Positions 10,787 through 20,179 of a stretch of DNA of 64,000 nucleotides are shown piece by piece. How positions within the stretch are numbered: position 1 is the first letter of the stretch; every line of letters starts with the position of its first letter. The notes beneath the pieces are model-generated. The model was given only the letters and a program-made list of their open reading frames with translations. It was not told the DNA's origin and ran no database searches. The stretch lies in NCBI RefSeq assembly GCF_903645285.1, contig NZ_CAHJXN010000003.1, positions 226,001 to 290,000 on the forward strand, written 5' to 3'. The translations under genes were made by a program, and so were the position numbers. The DNA comes from Streptococcus thalassemiae. GTDB taxonomy: Bacteria > Bacillota > Bacilli > Lactobacillales > Streptococcaceae.

Positions 10787-12092
10787 AGTAGAAACGGCTA
10801 GAAATTTAGCCCTAGCAGTATTAGAGGATGTTTTTATCAATCAAGCATACTCAAATATCGCCTTAAATAAGCATCTCAAGGGAAGTCAACTTTCGGCAGC
10901 AGACAAGGGCTTGGTGACCGAGCTAGTCTATGGAACGGTAGCCCGTAAACTGACTCTGGAATGGTACCTATCACACTTTATCGAAGACAGAGATAAGTTA
11001 GATAACTGGCTCTATGTCCTTCTTCTCATGAGTGCCTACCAGCTCCGCTATTTGAACAAGATTCCAGATCATGCTGTGGTCAACGAAGCAGTAGAATTGG
11101 CCAAAATCCGTAAAAAAGGCAGTGAAAAATTGGTCAACGCCCTCCTTCGCCGTATCTTGCGTGAAGGCTGGCCAGATATTGCTAGCATCAAGCGAAAAAA
11201 CAAGCGTGATTCCATTGCCTATTCTCTCCCAGTTTGGCTAGTTGCCAAGCTCAAAGAAGAATACGGTGAAGAGCGAGCGCAAGCTATTTTTGAAAGTCTT
11301 TTGGTGCGCAACAAGGCCAGTATTCGTGTGACTGACTTAAGCCGAAAAGAGGAAATTCAAGCCTTGTTAGAGGCTAGTAATTCATCCTTGTCTCCCTCTG
11401 GTCTTGTTAAGGAGCAAGGGCATTTTGCAGACCATAATTTGTTTGCAGAAGGGGCTATAACCATTCAAGACGAATCCAGTCAATTGGTTGCGCCAACTTT
11501 GAATTTGCAGGGAGATGAACGAGTACTAGATGCCTGTGCGGCTCCGGGTGGGAAAACAGCCCATATAGCCTCTTATCTTACGACAGGTCAGGTTACTGCT
11601 CTGGACTTGTATGACCACAAGTTGGACTTGATTCAAGAAAATGCCCAACGTCTGGGAGTTGCAGATCGGGTTCAAAGGCAAAAATTAGATGCCAGAAAGG
11701 TGCATGAGTTTTTTGGTCAGGATTCATTTGATAAGATTTTGGTAGATGCTCCTTGTTCAGGAATCGGTCTTTTGCGCCGAAAACCAGACATCAAATACAA
11801 TAAAGAAACGGCAGATTTCGCGTCATTACAGGAAATTCAGCTAGAAATATTAGGTAGTGTTTGTCAAACACTAGGCAAAGGTGGTATAATAACTTATAGT
11901 ACCTGTACTATTGTCTCAGAGGAGAATTTTCAAGTCGTTGAAGCGTTTTTAGAAAGTCATCCTGAGTTCGAGCAGGTAAAGCTAGAACATGAATGTAAGG
12001 ATATCATGAAAGACGGCTGTATCCTCATTACACCTGAATTGTATGGAAGTGATGGATTCTTCATCAGTCAATTTCGCAAGATATCGGATTAG
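10779..12092 (+). CDS. rsmB: 16S rRNA m5C967 methyltransferase RsmB (Sun)
   Basis: 437 residues from the GTG at 10779, placed 9 bases after AGGAG. A TTG two codons later-in-track upstream (10776) is possible but less likely. The N-terminal NusB-like RNA-binding domain is followed by the SAM motif [12 protein letters not shown] (about 250). The two catalytic cysteines lie in DAPCSG (about 325) and YSTCT (about 378). It overlaps fmt and is followed 14 bases later by phpP. Confidence 0.94.
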   Translation: MTKVETARNLALAVLEDVFINQAYSNIALNKHLKGSQLSAADKGLVTELVYGTVARKLTLEWYLSHFIEDRDKLDNWLYVLLLMSAYQLRYLNKIPDHAVVNEAVELAKIRKKGSEKLVNALLRRILREGWPDIASIKRKNKRDSIAYSLPVWLVAKLKEEYGEERAQAIFESLLVRNKASIRVTDLSRKEEIQALLEASNSSLSPSGLVKEQGHFADHNLFAEGAITIQDESSQLVAPTLNLQGDERVLDACAAPGGKTAHIASYLTTGQVTALDLYDHKLDLIQENAQRLGVADRVQRQKLDARKVHEFFGQDSFDKILVDAPCSGIGLLRRKPDIKYNKETADFASLQEIQLEILGSVCQTLGKGGIITYSTCTIVSEENFQVVEAFLESHPEFEQVKLEHECKDIMKDGCILITPELYGSDGFFISQFRKISD

Positions 12093-12106
12093 GAAGGAAC
12101 TGACAC

Positions 12107-12847
12107 ATGGAAATTTCATTATTAACAGATGTTGGTCAGAAACGGACAAATAACCAAGACTATGTCAACCACTATGTCAATAGAGCTGGACGTACCATGA
12201 TTATTTTAGCTGATGGGATGGGAGGTCATCGCGCAGGGAATATCGCTAGTGAAATGGCGGTAACAGACCTAGGTATAGCTTGGGTCGATACCCAAATCGA
12301 TACAGTCAATGAAGTGCGTGAATGGTTCGCCCATTACCTAGAAATTGAAAATCAAAAGATTCACCAGCTTGGTCAGGATGAAGCTTACAGAGGCATGGGA
12401 ACTACTTTGGAAGTCCTTGCTATTATCGATAATCAGGCTATCTATGCTCATATTGGTGATTCGCGTATCGGCTTGATTCGTGGAGAAGAATACCATCAGT
12501 TGACGAGCGACCATTCTTTGGTCAATGAATTGCTCAAGGCTGGTCAATTGACACCAGAAGAGGCAGAAGCTCATCCGCAAAAAAATATTATCACCCAGTC
12601 TATTGGTCAAAAAGATGAAATTCAGCCTGATTTTGGAACAGTTATTCTTGAGTCAGGTGACTATCTCTTGCTCAATAGTGACGGCTTGACCAACATGATT
12701 TCAGGCAGTGAGATTCGTGATATTGTAACCAGTGATATTCCTTTAGCAGATAAAACGGAGACACTTGTTCGTTTTGCTAACAATGCAGGAGGTTTAGATA
12801 ACATTACGGTTGCCCTTGTTTCTATGAACGAGGAGGATGCAGAATGA
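12107..12847 (+). CDS. phpP: PP2C-type Ser/Thr protein phosphatase PhpP
   Basis: 246 residues. Metal-dependent phosphatase that reverses StkP phosphorylation. The metal-binding motifs are [23 protein letters not shown] (about 35-46), HIGDSR, SDHS and the terminal GGLDNITV. It ends in an ATGA overlap with stkP, the standard coupled phosphatase-kinase pair. Confidence 0.97.
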   Translation: MEISLLTDVGQKRTNNQDYVNHYVNRAGRTMIILADGMGGHRAGNIASEMAVTDLGIAWVDTQIDTVNEVREWFAHYLEIENQKIHQLGQDEAYRGMGTTLEVLAIIDNQAIYAHIGDSRIGLIRGEEYHQLTSDHSLVNELLKAGQLTPEEAEAHPQKNIITQSIGQKDEIQPDFGTVILESGDYLLLNSDGLTNMISGSEIRDIVTSDIPLADKTETLVRFANNAGGLDNITVALVSMNEEDAE

Positions 12848-14733
12848 TCCAAATCGGCAAGATTTTTGCCGGACGCTATCGGATTGTCAAACAGATTGGT
12901 CGAGGAGGCATGGCGGATGTCTACCTAGCCAAAGACTTAATCTTAGATGGGGAAGAAGTGGCAGTGAAGGTTCTGAGAACCAACTACCAGACAGACCCGA
13001 TAGCTGTGGCTCGTTTTCAGCGTGAAGCGAGAGCTATGGCAGATTTAGACCATCCTCATATCGTTCGGATAACAGATATTGGCGAGGAAGACGGTCAACA
13101 GTACCTAGCTATGGAGTATGTGGCTGGACTTGACCTCAAACGCTATATCAAGGAACACTATCCTCTCTCTAATGAAGAAGCCGTCCGTATCATGGGACAA
13201 ATTCTCTTGGCTATGCGTTTGGCCCATACCAGAGGAATTGTTCACCGGGACTTGAAACCTCAAAACATCCTCTTGACACCAGATGGGACTGTCAAGGTTA
13301 CAGACTTTGGGATTGCAGTAGCCTTTGCTGAGACGAGTCTGACTCAGACTAACTCGATGCTGGGTTCAGTTCATTACTTGTCACCAGAGCAGGCGCGTGG
13401 TTCGAAGGCGACTGTACAAAGTGATATCTATGCAATGGGGATTATTTTCTATGAGATGCTGACAGGTCATATTCCTTATGACGGGGATAGTGCGGTGACC
13501 ATCGCCCTCCAGCATTTCCAGAAACCACTGCCGTCCGTTATTGCTGAGAATCCATCTGTGCCCCAGGCTTTGGAGAATGTTGTTATCAAGGCAACTGCTA
13601 AGAAATTGACAGATCGCTATAAATCAGTTGCTGAAATGTATGTGGATTTGTCTAGTAGTTTGTCTTATAATCGTCGTAATGAACCAAAGCTGGTCTTTAA
13701 CGATGCGACTAAGGCGGACACCAAGACTCTACCAAAAGTATCCCAGAGCACCTTGACCTCGATTCCTAAGGTTCAAGCGCAGACAGAACACAAACCAATC
13801 AAAAAAACAAGTCAGGCTGTGACAGAGGAAACTTACCAACCACAAGCACCGAAAAAACGTAGATTTAAGATGCGTTACCTGATTTTTTTGGCCAGCCTTG
13901 TATTGGTGGCAGCTTCTCTTATTTGGATCTTATCCAGAACTCCTGCAACCATTGCCATCCCAGAAGTGGCAGGTCAGACAGTTGCGGAGGCCAAGGAAAC
14001 GCTCAAGAAAGCCAATTTTGAGATTGGCGAGGAGAAATCAGAGGCTAGTGAAAAGGTGGAAGAAGGGCGGATTATCCGTACAGATCCTGGCGCTGGAACT
14101 GGTCGAAAAGAAGGAACGAAAATCAATTTGGTTGTCTCATCAGGCAAGCAATCTTTCCAATTGAGTAACTATATCGGCCGTAAATCGACAGATGTTATCG
14201 CAGAACTCAAGCAGAAGAAGGTTCCTGAAAATCTCATCAAGATTGAAGAAGAGGAATCAAGTGAGAGCGAAGCAGGAACCGTTCTCAGACAGAGTCCAGT
14301 TGCCGGAACAACCTATGATTTGAGCAAGGCCTCAACGATTACCTTAACCGTTGCTAAGAAAGTAACTAGTGTTGCTATGCCAAGTTATATAGGATCTAGT
14401 CTCGAATTTACTAAAAACAATCTCGTTCAAATTGTTGGGATTAAGGAAGCCAATATTGAAGTTGTAGAAGTGTCGACAGCTCCTGATGGAACTGCTGAGG
14501 GTACAGTCGTTGAACAGAGTCCAAAAGCGGGTGAAAAGGTTGATTTGACTAAGACGCGTGTCAAGATTTCAATCTACAAACCAAAAACACCGCCGTCAAC
14601 GTCATCATCAGCACCAGCCCAACGTGGAAACCAAGGTTCTACTACGACACCAAGTCAGGGGAATCAACGAGGGAATGCACCTGCTCCTACTCAATCAAGT
14701 AGTGAAGGCAACCACGAAAATTCTCGTGATTAA
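12844..14733 (+). CDS. stkP: Ser/Thr protein kinase StkP with three PASTA domains
   Basis: 629 residues. Membrane kinase that senses cell wall and controls division. The kinase domain has [11 protein letters not shown] (about 19), catalytic lysine in VAVKVL (about 42), HRDLKPQN (about 134) and DFG (about 154). One membrane helix lies at about 344-364. Outside are three PASTA repeats (about 368-434, 435-503, 504-578) and a 48-residue Ser/Gln/Asn-rich tail. From memory, pneumococcal StkP has 659 residues and four PASTA domains, so this copy seems to lack one middle repeat and to have gained a longer tail. Confidence 0.95.
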   Translation: MIQIGKIFAGRYRIVKQIGRGGMADVYLAKDLILDGEEVAVKVLRTNYQTDPIAVARFQREARAMADLDHPHIVRITDIGEEDGQQYLAMEYVAGLDLKRYIKEHYPLSNEEAVRIMGQILLAMRLAHTRGIVHRDLKPQNILLTPDGTVKVTDFGIAVAFAETSLTQTNSMLGSVHYLSPEQARGSKATVQSDIYAMGIIFYEMLTGHIPYDGDSAVTIALQHFQKPLPSVIAENPSVPQALENVVIKATAKKLTDRYKSVAEMYVDLSSSLSYNRRNEPKLVFNDATKADTKTLPKVSQSTLTSIPKVQAQTEHKPIKKTSQAVTEETYQPQAPKKRRFKMRYLIFLASLVLVAASLIWILSRTPATIAIPEVAGQTVAEAKETLKKANFEIGEEKSEASEKVEEGRIIRTDPGAGTGRKEGTKINLVVSSGKQSFQLSNYIGRKSTDVIAELKQKKVPENLIKIEEEESSESEAGTVLRQSPVAGTTYDLSKASTITLTVAKKVTSVAMPSYIGSSLEFTKNNLVQIVGIKEANIEVVEVSTAPDGTAEGTVVEQSPKAGEKVDLTKTRVKISIYKPKTPPSTSSSAPAQRGNQGSTTTPSQGNQRGNAPAPTQSSSEGNHENSRD

Positions 14734-14736
14734 ACG

Positions 14737-14772
14737 AATCTTTGTCATGATTTCATGGCAAAGATTTTTTTT
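14737..14772 (+). terminator. Terminator after stkP
   Basis: Stem AATCTTTGTCATGA / TCATGGCAAAGATT with a TT loop, followed by a T run. It closes the gmk-stkP run. Confidence 0.88.
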
Positions 14773-14785
14773 GACTCCAGATTTG

Positions 14786-14794
14786 TGATAGAAT
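14786..14794 (+). promoter_or_regulatory. Extended -10 promoter of the ThrE-type genes
   Basis: TGATAGAAT is an extended -10 within ATTTGTGATAGAATAG, which is nearly identical to the promoter core before mvaS. No good -35 is visible (T tract). Confidence 0.55.
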
Positions 14795-14821
14795 AGAGGG
14801 AGTTGATAAAAGGAGGCAAGC

Positions 14822-15580
14822 ATGGAAGAATCAAGAGAATTAAATGCCGTCATTGATGTGATTATGCTAGCAGGAACCATTCTTCTCAAAAGTGGTTCAG
14901 AGATTCATCGTGTAGAAGATACTATGATTCGTATTGCGCATTCGCAGGGGATTGTGGATTGCAATGTCCTTGCCATGCCTGCCGCTATCTTTTTCTCTGT
15001 TGAAAATACCAATATTTCGCGCATGAAGCGGGTGACCTCCTCTTCTTATAACATCGAAAAAGTCTGCGATGTGAACCAGATTTCTCGTCAGCTGGTTGGG
15101 GGGCAGATTGATTTAGAAACAGCCTTTAAGCAATTGACGGCCTTGCAAGCCCAACCCCTTCCCTATACTAAGTTGCAGGTAACTCTGGCTGCGACCTTTA
15201 GTGCCCCTTTCTTTTCAGTTATGTTTAGCGGAAATATCTACGACGCACTTGGGGCAGGAGTGGCGACCTTATTTGGTTTTGCCTTTTCCCTCTATGTGGA
15301 GAAGTTTATCCGAATTCCCTTTGTGACGGCCTTTGCTGGGGCCTTCGTCTTTGGAATGATTGCCCAGTTTTGGGCTCGCTACACAGGCTTTCCTTCAACG
15401 GCAGACTTGATTATAGCTGGTGCGGTCATGCCTTTTGTACCAGGGATTGCCTTGACTAATGCGGTTCGTGATATTATGACTAACCACATAAACTCTGGTA
15501 TGAGCAAGATGTTTGAATCCCTGCTCATTACCCTTGCTTTAGGGGCGGGAACTTCTGTCGCCTTGGTATTGATGAACTAA
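14822..15580 (+). CDS. Threonine/serine exporter family protein, large part (DUF1212)
   Basis: 252 residues. The N-terminal half (GTILLKSGSEIHRVEDTMIRIA) is the cytoplasmic part typical of ThrE. From about residue 125 come four to five membrane helices. In many Firmicutes ThrE is split into two genes, and the second half follows here after one base. AAAGGAGG precedes ATG. Transport of Thr or Ser is inferred from the family; the substrate here is untested. Confidence 0.83.
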   Translation: MEESRELNAVIDVIMLAGTILLKSGSEIHRVEDTMIRIAHSQGIVDCNVLAMPAAIFFSVENTNISRMKRVTSSSYNIEKVCDVNQISRQLVGGQIDLETAFKQLTALQAQPLPYTKLQVTLAATFSAPFFSVMFSGNIYDALGAGVATLFGFAFSLYVEKFIRIPFVTAFAGAFVFGMIAQFWARYTGFPSTADLIIAGAVMPFVPGIALTNAVRDIMTNHINSGMSKMFESLLITLALGAGTSVALVLMN

Positions 15581-15581
15581 T

Positions 15582-16031
15582 ATGACACTAACAACCTTTT
15601 TATTACAAGCAGTAGCAAGTCTTCTTGCTATCATCACTTTTTTAATCGTACTCAATGTGCAACGGTCCATGCTCTTACCTGGAGGGATTTTGGGCATGGC
15701 TGTCTGGCTAATCTATCTTTTGCTCAAGGAACCGACCAATGTCATTGTTGCCACCTTCATTGCGGCCATTATCGGTTCTTGTGTCAGCCAGATTTTAAGT
15801 ATTCTTTATAAGACTCCTGCTGTGGTCTTTATCTTGGCCATCTTGGCACCACTGGTTCCGGGTTATCTCTCCTATCGGACAACTGCCTTTTTTGTGACAG
15901 GAGACTATAATAAAGCGCTGGCAAGTGCAACATTAGTTGTTATGCTGGCTTTGGTCATTTCCATTGGAATGGCTAGCGGAACAGTGATTCTCAGACTGTA
16001 TCATTATATAAAAACACATCGAGTATCGTAG
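15582..16031 (+). CDS. Threonine/serine exporter family protein, small part (DUF3815)
   Basis: 149 residues, about four hydrophobic helices (5-25, 31-47, 53-72, 82-102, 115-140). It starts one base after the stop of the preceding gene, as expected for the partner of a split ThrE. It has a PLVPGY motif (about 88-93) like the PFVPGI of its partner, consistent with the duplicated fold of the family. Confidence 0.82.
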   Translation: MTLTTFLLQAVASLLAIITFLIVLNVQRSMLLPGGILGMAVWLIYLLLKEPTNVIVATFIAAIIGSCVSQILSILYKTPAVVFILAILAPLVPGYLSYRTTAFFVTGDYNKALASATLVVMLALVISIGMASGTVILRLYHYIKTHRVS

Positions 16032-16084
16032 ACTTTACAACTTTGCAGAAATAAAAGAATTTTCTGAAAAATGAGATAAATATA

Positions 16085-16113
16085 GTGACAAGGCTTTCTA
16101 TGTATGCTATTCT
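16085..16113 (+). promoter_or_regulatory. Promoter of the small secreted protein gene
   Basis: GTGACA-N17-TATTCT with TGC directly before the -10, giving an extended -10. It lies 24 bases upstream of the start codon. Confidence 0.55.
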
Positions 16114-16136
16114 CTCTATATAAAGGAGGAAAAATC

Positions 16137-16448
16137 ATGAAAAAATCACTATTTTCCTTATTGTCTGTAAGTCTACTGACTTTGTTGTTTATCCCAGTCA
16201 TGGTGTCTAGTTCAGGCTCAGAATTTCAAAGTGGATGGCAAGAGCATCAGTTGATTGTTGAAAAGGTTAGTAAAACACTTGACAAGACATTTGATAAGGA
16301 TATCAGAGAAATTCCGACCAGTCAGTTTTATCAAGAATTTGTAGATGAGATGGGAAGGATTTACTCAGGAAATTTAATCCTCCAGGAACTGATAACTGAG
16401 AATGGGTCTTATAAAGCTACTTATATCGGTGAACTCTATAGCAACTAA
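16137..16448 (+). CDS. Small secreted or membrane-anchored protein, unknown
   Basis: 103 residues from the ATG at 16137, which has AAAGGAGGA seven bases upstream. An ATG at 16104 in the same frame lies before that SD and is not used. The N-terminus is a classic signal sequence (KKSLFSLLSVSLLTLLFIPV) ending near VSSSGS. The mature part is about 75 residues, soluble, acidic and without cysteine. No family is recognised. It is a single-gene unit with its own promoter and a terminator. Confidence 0.8.
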   Translation: MKKSLFSLLSVSLLTLLFIPVMVSSSGSEFQSGWQEHQLIVEKVSKTLDKTFDKDIREIPTSQFYQEFVDEMGRIYSGNLILQELITENGSYKATYIGELYSN

Positions 16449-16475
16449 TCATTCTTTAAAATTATGACCAATAAG

Positions 16476-16507
16476 AGGCTTGATTTGGTGAATCAAGTCT
16501 TTTTTCT
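16476..16507 (+). terminator. Terminator after the small secreted protein gene
   Basis: Stem AGGCTTGATT / AATCAAGTCT with loop TGGTG and a following run of Ts. Confidence 0.85.
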
Positions 16508-16525
16508 CTCTTTTACTGCCATTTG

Positions 16526-16534
16526 TGATAAAAT
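16526..16534 (+). promoter_or_regulatory. Extended -10 promoter of mvaS-mvaA
   Basis: TGATAAAAT within ATTTGTGATAAAATAG, 15 of 16 bases as in the promoter at 14781-14796. The -35 is weak. Confidence 0.55.
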
Positions 16535-16578
16535 AGTAGTGAACGATTTTTTACATGAATGATAAAACAGAGGTAAAT

Positions 16579-17751
16579 ATGACAATCGGTATTGATAAGA
16601 TTGGTTTTGCGACCAGTCAATATGTCTTGAAATTACAAGACTTAGCAGAAGCGAGGGGGATTGACCCTGAAAAATTAAGTAAAGGACTCTTACTCGAGGA
16701 ATTGAGTATTGCGCCCCTAACTGAAGACATCGTGACTTTGGCGGCTAGTGCTAGTGACTCTATTTTAACTGAGCAAGAAAGACAAGAAATTGACATGGTC
16801 ATTGTGGCTACCGAGTCAGGAATTGACCAGAGTAAGGCTGCGGCCGTCTTTGTGCATGGCTTGCTGGGTATCCAGCCCTTTGCTCGTAGTTTCGAGATTA
16901 AAGAAGCCTGTTATGGAGCGACAGCTGCCCTCCATTATGCAAAACTGCATGTGGAAAATTCTCCAGAGTCCAAGGTCTTGGTCATTGCCAGTGATATTGC
17001 CAAATATGGTATTGAAACTCCAGGAGAACCCACTCAGGGTGCTGGAAGTGTGGCTATGTTGATTACACAAAATCCACGCATGATGGCCTTTAATAATGAC
17101 AATGTAGCTCAAACCCGTGATATTATGGATTTCTGGCGTCCAAATTACTCAACAACTCCTTATGTAAATGGTGTCTATTCGACCCAACAATACTTGGATA
17201 GTTTGAAAACGACTTGGCTTGAATATCAAAAACGCTACCAGCTTACTTTGGATGATTTTGCGGCTGTTTGCTTCCACTTGCCTTATCCTAAATTAGCACT
17301 AAAAGGTTTGAAAAAAATCATGGATAAGAGCCTGCCTCAAGAGAAAAAAGACCTCTTGCAAAAGCATTTTGACCAGTCTATTCTCTACAGTCAAAAGGTG
17401 GGGAATATCTACACAGGATCCCTCTTCCTTGGGCTTCTGTCTCTCTTGGAAAATACAGATAGCCTGAAGGCTGGGGATAAAATTGCCCTTTATAGTTACG
17501 GAAGTGGGGCTGTGGCTGAGTTCTTTAGTGGTGAATTGGTTGAAGGATATGAAGCATATCTAGATAAAGACCGCTTGAACAAGCTCAACCAAAGAACTGC
17601 CTTATCTGTTGCAGAATACGAAAAGGTTTTCTTTGAGGAAGTGGTGTTGGATGAAACAAACTCTGCCCAGTTTGCTGGCTATGAGAATCAAGATTTTGCC
17701 TTGGTTGAAATTGTTGACCACCAACGCCGTTATAGCAAGGTTGAAAAATAA
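16579..17751 (+). CDS. mvaS: Hydroxymethylglutaryl-CoA synthase
   Basis: 390 residues from the ATG at 16579, preceded by AGAGGT; the ATG at 16555 lacks an SD. Condenses acetyl-CoA and acetoacetyl-CoA to HMG-CoA, the entry to the mevalonate route used by streptococci. The catalytic cysteine is in EACYGATAAL (about 111), and the GNIYTGSLFLGL motif is present. The stop overlaps the mvaA start by one base. Confidence 0.96.
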   Translation: MTIGIDKIGFATSQYVLKLQDLAEARGIDPEKLSKGLLLEELSIAPLTEDIVTLAASASDSILTEQERQEIDMVIVATESGIDQSKAAAVFVHGLLGIQPFARSFEIKEACYGATAALHYAKLHVENSPESKVLVIASDIAKYGIETPGEPTQGAGSVAMLITQNPRMMAFNNDNVAQTRDIMDFWRPNYSTTPYVNGVYSTQQYLDSLKTTWLEYQKRYQLTLDDFAAVCFHLPYPKLALKGLKKIMDKSLPQEKKDLLQKHFDQSILYSQKVGNIYTGSLFLGLLSLLENTDSLKAGDKIALYSYGSGAVAEFFSGELVEGYEAYLDKDRLNKLNQRTALSVAEYEKVFFEEVVLDETNSAQFAGYENQDFALVEIVDHQRRYSKVEK

Positions 17752-19025
17752 TGAAGATAAGTTGGAATGGATTTTCTAAAAAATCATACCAAGAGCGCCT
17801 CGAGCTGTTAAAAGCTCAGGCGCTCCTTAGTCCTGAGAGACAAGCGAGTCTGGAGCAGGATGAACAGATGAGTGTGACTGTGGCAGACCAGCTGAGTGAG
17901 AATGTGGTGGGAACTTTTTCTCTGCCTTATTCGCTGGTTCCAGAGGTTCTTGTCAATGGTCAGGAATACACAGTTCCCTATGTGACAGAAGAACCGTCCG
18001 TGGTTGCGGCGGCCAGTTATGCCAGCAAAATCATCAAGCGAGCAGGTGGCTTTACTGCTCAAGTGCATGAGCGTCAGATGATTGGACAGGTAGCCCTTTA
18101 TCAAGTTGTTGAACCTGAACAAGCCCAAGAGAAGATTGCCAGCAAGAAAGCAGAACTCTTGGAGCTTGCCAATCAAGCCTATCCTTCTATCGTTAAACGA
18201 GGAGGTGGGGCGCGTGATTTGCATGTAGAAGAGATTAAAGGTGAAACAGACTTCCTCGTCGTCTATCTTCATGTTGATACTCAAGAAGCCATGGGAGCCA
18301 ATATGCTCAACACCATGCTGGAAGCCTTGAAACCAGTCTTAGAAGAACTGAGTCAGGGACAGAGTCTCATGGGAATCCTGTCCAACTACGCGACCGATTC
18401 TCTGGTGACTGCAAGTTGTCGTATCGCCTTTCGCTACTTGAGCCGTCAAAAGGATCAAGGACGAGACATTGCGGAGAAAATTGCGTTGGCTAGCCAATTT
18501 GCGCAAGCTGATCCTTATCGAGCTGCTACTCATAATAAAGGGATTTTTAATGGTATAGATGCCATTTTAGTAGCCACTGGTAATGACTGGCGTGCTATTG
18601 AGGCAGGAGCTCATGCTTTTGCAAGTCGAGATGGACATTACCAAGGTCTTAGCTGCTGGACGCTGGACCTTGAAAGAGAAGAATTAGTTGGTGAGATGAC
18701 CCTGCCCATGCCTGTAGCAACTAAGGGTGGTTCTATTGGTCTCAACCCTCGTGTAGCCCTCAGTCATGAACTACTGGGAAATCCTTCTGCTAAAGACTTA
18801 GCCCAGATTATCGTGTCCATCGGTCTTGCCCAAAATTTTGCGGCCCTCAAAGCCTTGGTGAGCACAGGAATCCAGCAAGGTCACATGAAATTGCAGGCTA
18901 AATCCTTAGCTCTTCTAGCAGGTGCTAGTGAGTTTGAAGTTGCTCCCCTAATCGAGCGTCTCATCGCAGATAAAACTTTTAACCTAGAGACAGCCCGGCG
19001 CTATCTCGAAAACTTAAGATCATAA
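17751..19025 (+). CDS. mvaA: Hydroxymethylglutaryl-CoA reductase, class II type
   Basis: 424 residues. Reduces HMG-CoA to mevalonate. EPSVVAAASYASKI, the GGGARDL substrate motif, ATGNDWRAIEAGAHAFA, and the GGSIGLNPRV stretch are family hallmarks. It is coupled to mvaS by a one-base overlap and followed at once by a terminator and a BOX element. Confidence 0.95.
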   Translation: MKISWNGFSKKSYQERLELLKAQALLSPERQASLEQDEQMSVTVADQLSENVVGTFSLPYSLVPEVLVNGQEYTVPYVTEEPSVVAAASYASKIIKRAGGFTAQVHERQMIGQVALYQVVEPEQAQEKIASKKAELLELANQAYPSIVKRGGGARDLHVEEIKGETDFLVVYLHVDTQEAMGANMLNTMLEALKPVLEELSQGQSLMGILSNYATDSLVTASCRIAFRYLSRQKDQGRDIAEKIALASQFAQADPYRAATHNKGIFNGIDAILVATGNDWRAIEAGAHAFASRDGHYQGLSCWTLDLEREELVGEMTLPMPVATKGGSIGLNPRVALSHELLGNPSAKDLAQIIVSIGLAQNFAALKALVSTGIQQGHMKLQAKSLALLAGASEFEVAPLIERLIADKTFNLETARRYLENLRS

Positions 19026-19056
19026 AAAACTCAGACAGATCGGTCTGAGTTTTCTT
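19023..19056 (+). terminator. Terminator of mvaA
   Basis: Stem AAAACTCAGAC / GTCTGAGTTTT with a short loop. It overlaps the end of mvaA. Confidence 0.85.
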
Positions 19057-19061
19057 GTGCT

Positions 19062-19214
19062 TATACTCTTCGAAAATCTCTTCAAACCACGTCAGTTTCG
19101 CCTTGCCGTAGATATATGTAACTGACTTCGTCAGTCTTATCTACAACCTCAAAGCAGTGCTTTGAGCAGCCTGTGGCTAGCTTCCTAGTTTGCTCTTTGA
19201 TTTTCATTGAGTAT
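19062..19214. repeat. BOX element (boxA-boxB-boxC)
   Basis: Begins TATACTCTTCGAAAATC and ends TTTTCATTGAGTAT. It contains the CGCCTTGCCGTAG boxA core, the GACTTCGTCAG boxB core and the TAGCTTCCTAGTTTG boxC core. It fills the gap between convergent mvaA and scrR and touches the scrR stop codon. Confidence 0.93.
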
Positions 19215-20179
19215 TAAATACTTTTTCCTGGTAATAATGTAACTGGTAAAAAGTAACCAGTTGTTGCGACTTCCTTGCCTTCAATCTTTTGCAAGAGGAG
19301 GTCAACAGTGAGGCAGGCAATCTCTTCCAAAGGTTGTTTGATGGTCGCGAGTTGAGGATAGTAATTTTCGATAAAGTAAGTCCCATCATAGCCGATGACC
19401 TTGAGCTCTTCTGGGACAGAAATGCCCAGTTCTTGAGCGATTTTAATGACCAGAATGGCAGTCAAATCATCCGAAGTAAAGATGGCATCTGGTTTTTGTC
19501 GGGTCAAGATATTCTTGATTTCCATTTCTTTTCTGACGGGAGAAAAGTCACTGGAAACATTGATAATAGGTGCTTTGGGGAGTACGGATGCAAAACCAGC
19601 GTGGCGCAGTCCGGTTGGTGAGTTAGAATTGTCATTCCCTGTAATCATGATGATAGACTGGGCACCTGTCTTAACCAAGGTCTGGGCGGCTAGGACTCCA
19701 CCAGCATAGTTGTCAGAGGAGACGACAGGGATGTCTGGCGATAGGTTTCGGTCAAAGGAAATAATAGGTGCCGTCACACGATTGTAGTCTTCAATTCCTA
19801 GGTTGTGACTACCAGAAATGATGCCGTCCACCTGATTGGCTTCCAACATTTCGATGTATTCGCGTTCCTTCTCAGAATCATGTTCACTGTTGCAGATGAT
19901 GGTCTTGTAACCATTTTTGAAGAGTTGGTGTTCCAATTTATCAATCAATTCTGCATAGAAAACATTGGAAATATTGGGGAAAATCAAGCCGATTAACTTA
20001 GCTGATTTTCCTTGCAGACTACGAGCCAGGTTGTTGGGTTTATAGCCCAATTCTCGCATGGCTTCATTGACCTTTTGAATGGTTTTTTCAGATAGATACC
20101 CTTTTTTATTGATAACCCGAGAAACGGTAGTAGGGCTGACGCCTGCAAGTTTGGCGACATCAGTTAGTTTTGCGACCAT
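19214..20179 (-). CDS. scrR: Sucrose operon repressor, LacI family
   Basis: 321 residues. The N-terminal helix-turn-helix MVAKLTDVAKLAGVSPTTVS is typical of LacI, followed by a periplasmic-binding-like sensor domain. Its start lies 20 bases inside the end of scrB, so the two are cotranscribed. It likely binds the AAACGTTT-type sites between scrB and scrA. The stop is at the edge of a BOX element. Confidence 0.95.
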   Translation of the reverse strand: MVAKLTDVAKLAGVSPTTVSRVINKKGYLSEKTIQKVNEAMRELGYKPNNLARSLQGKSAKLIGLIFPNISNVFYAELIDKLEHQLFKNGYKTIICNSEHDSEKEREYIEMLEANQVDGIISGSHNLGIEDYNRVTAPIISFDRNLSPDIPVVSSDNYAGGVLAAQTLVKTGAQSIIMITGNDNSNSPTGLRHAGFASVLPKAPIINVSSDFSPVRKEMEIKNILTRQKPDAIFTSDDLTAILVIKIAQELGISVPEELKVIGYDGTYFIENYYPQLATIKQPLEEIACLTVDLLLQKIEGKEVATTGYFLPVTLLPGKSI

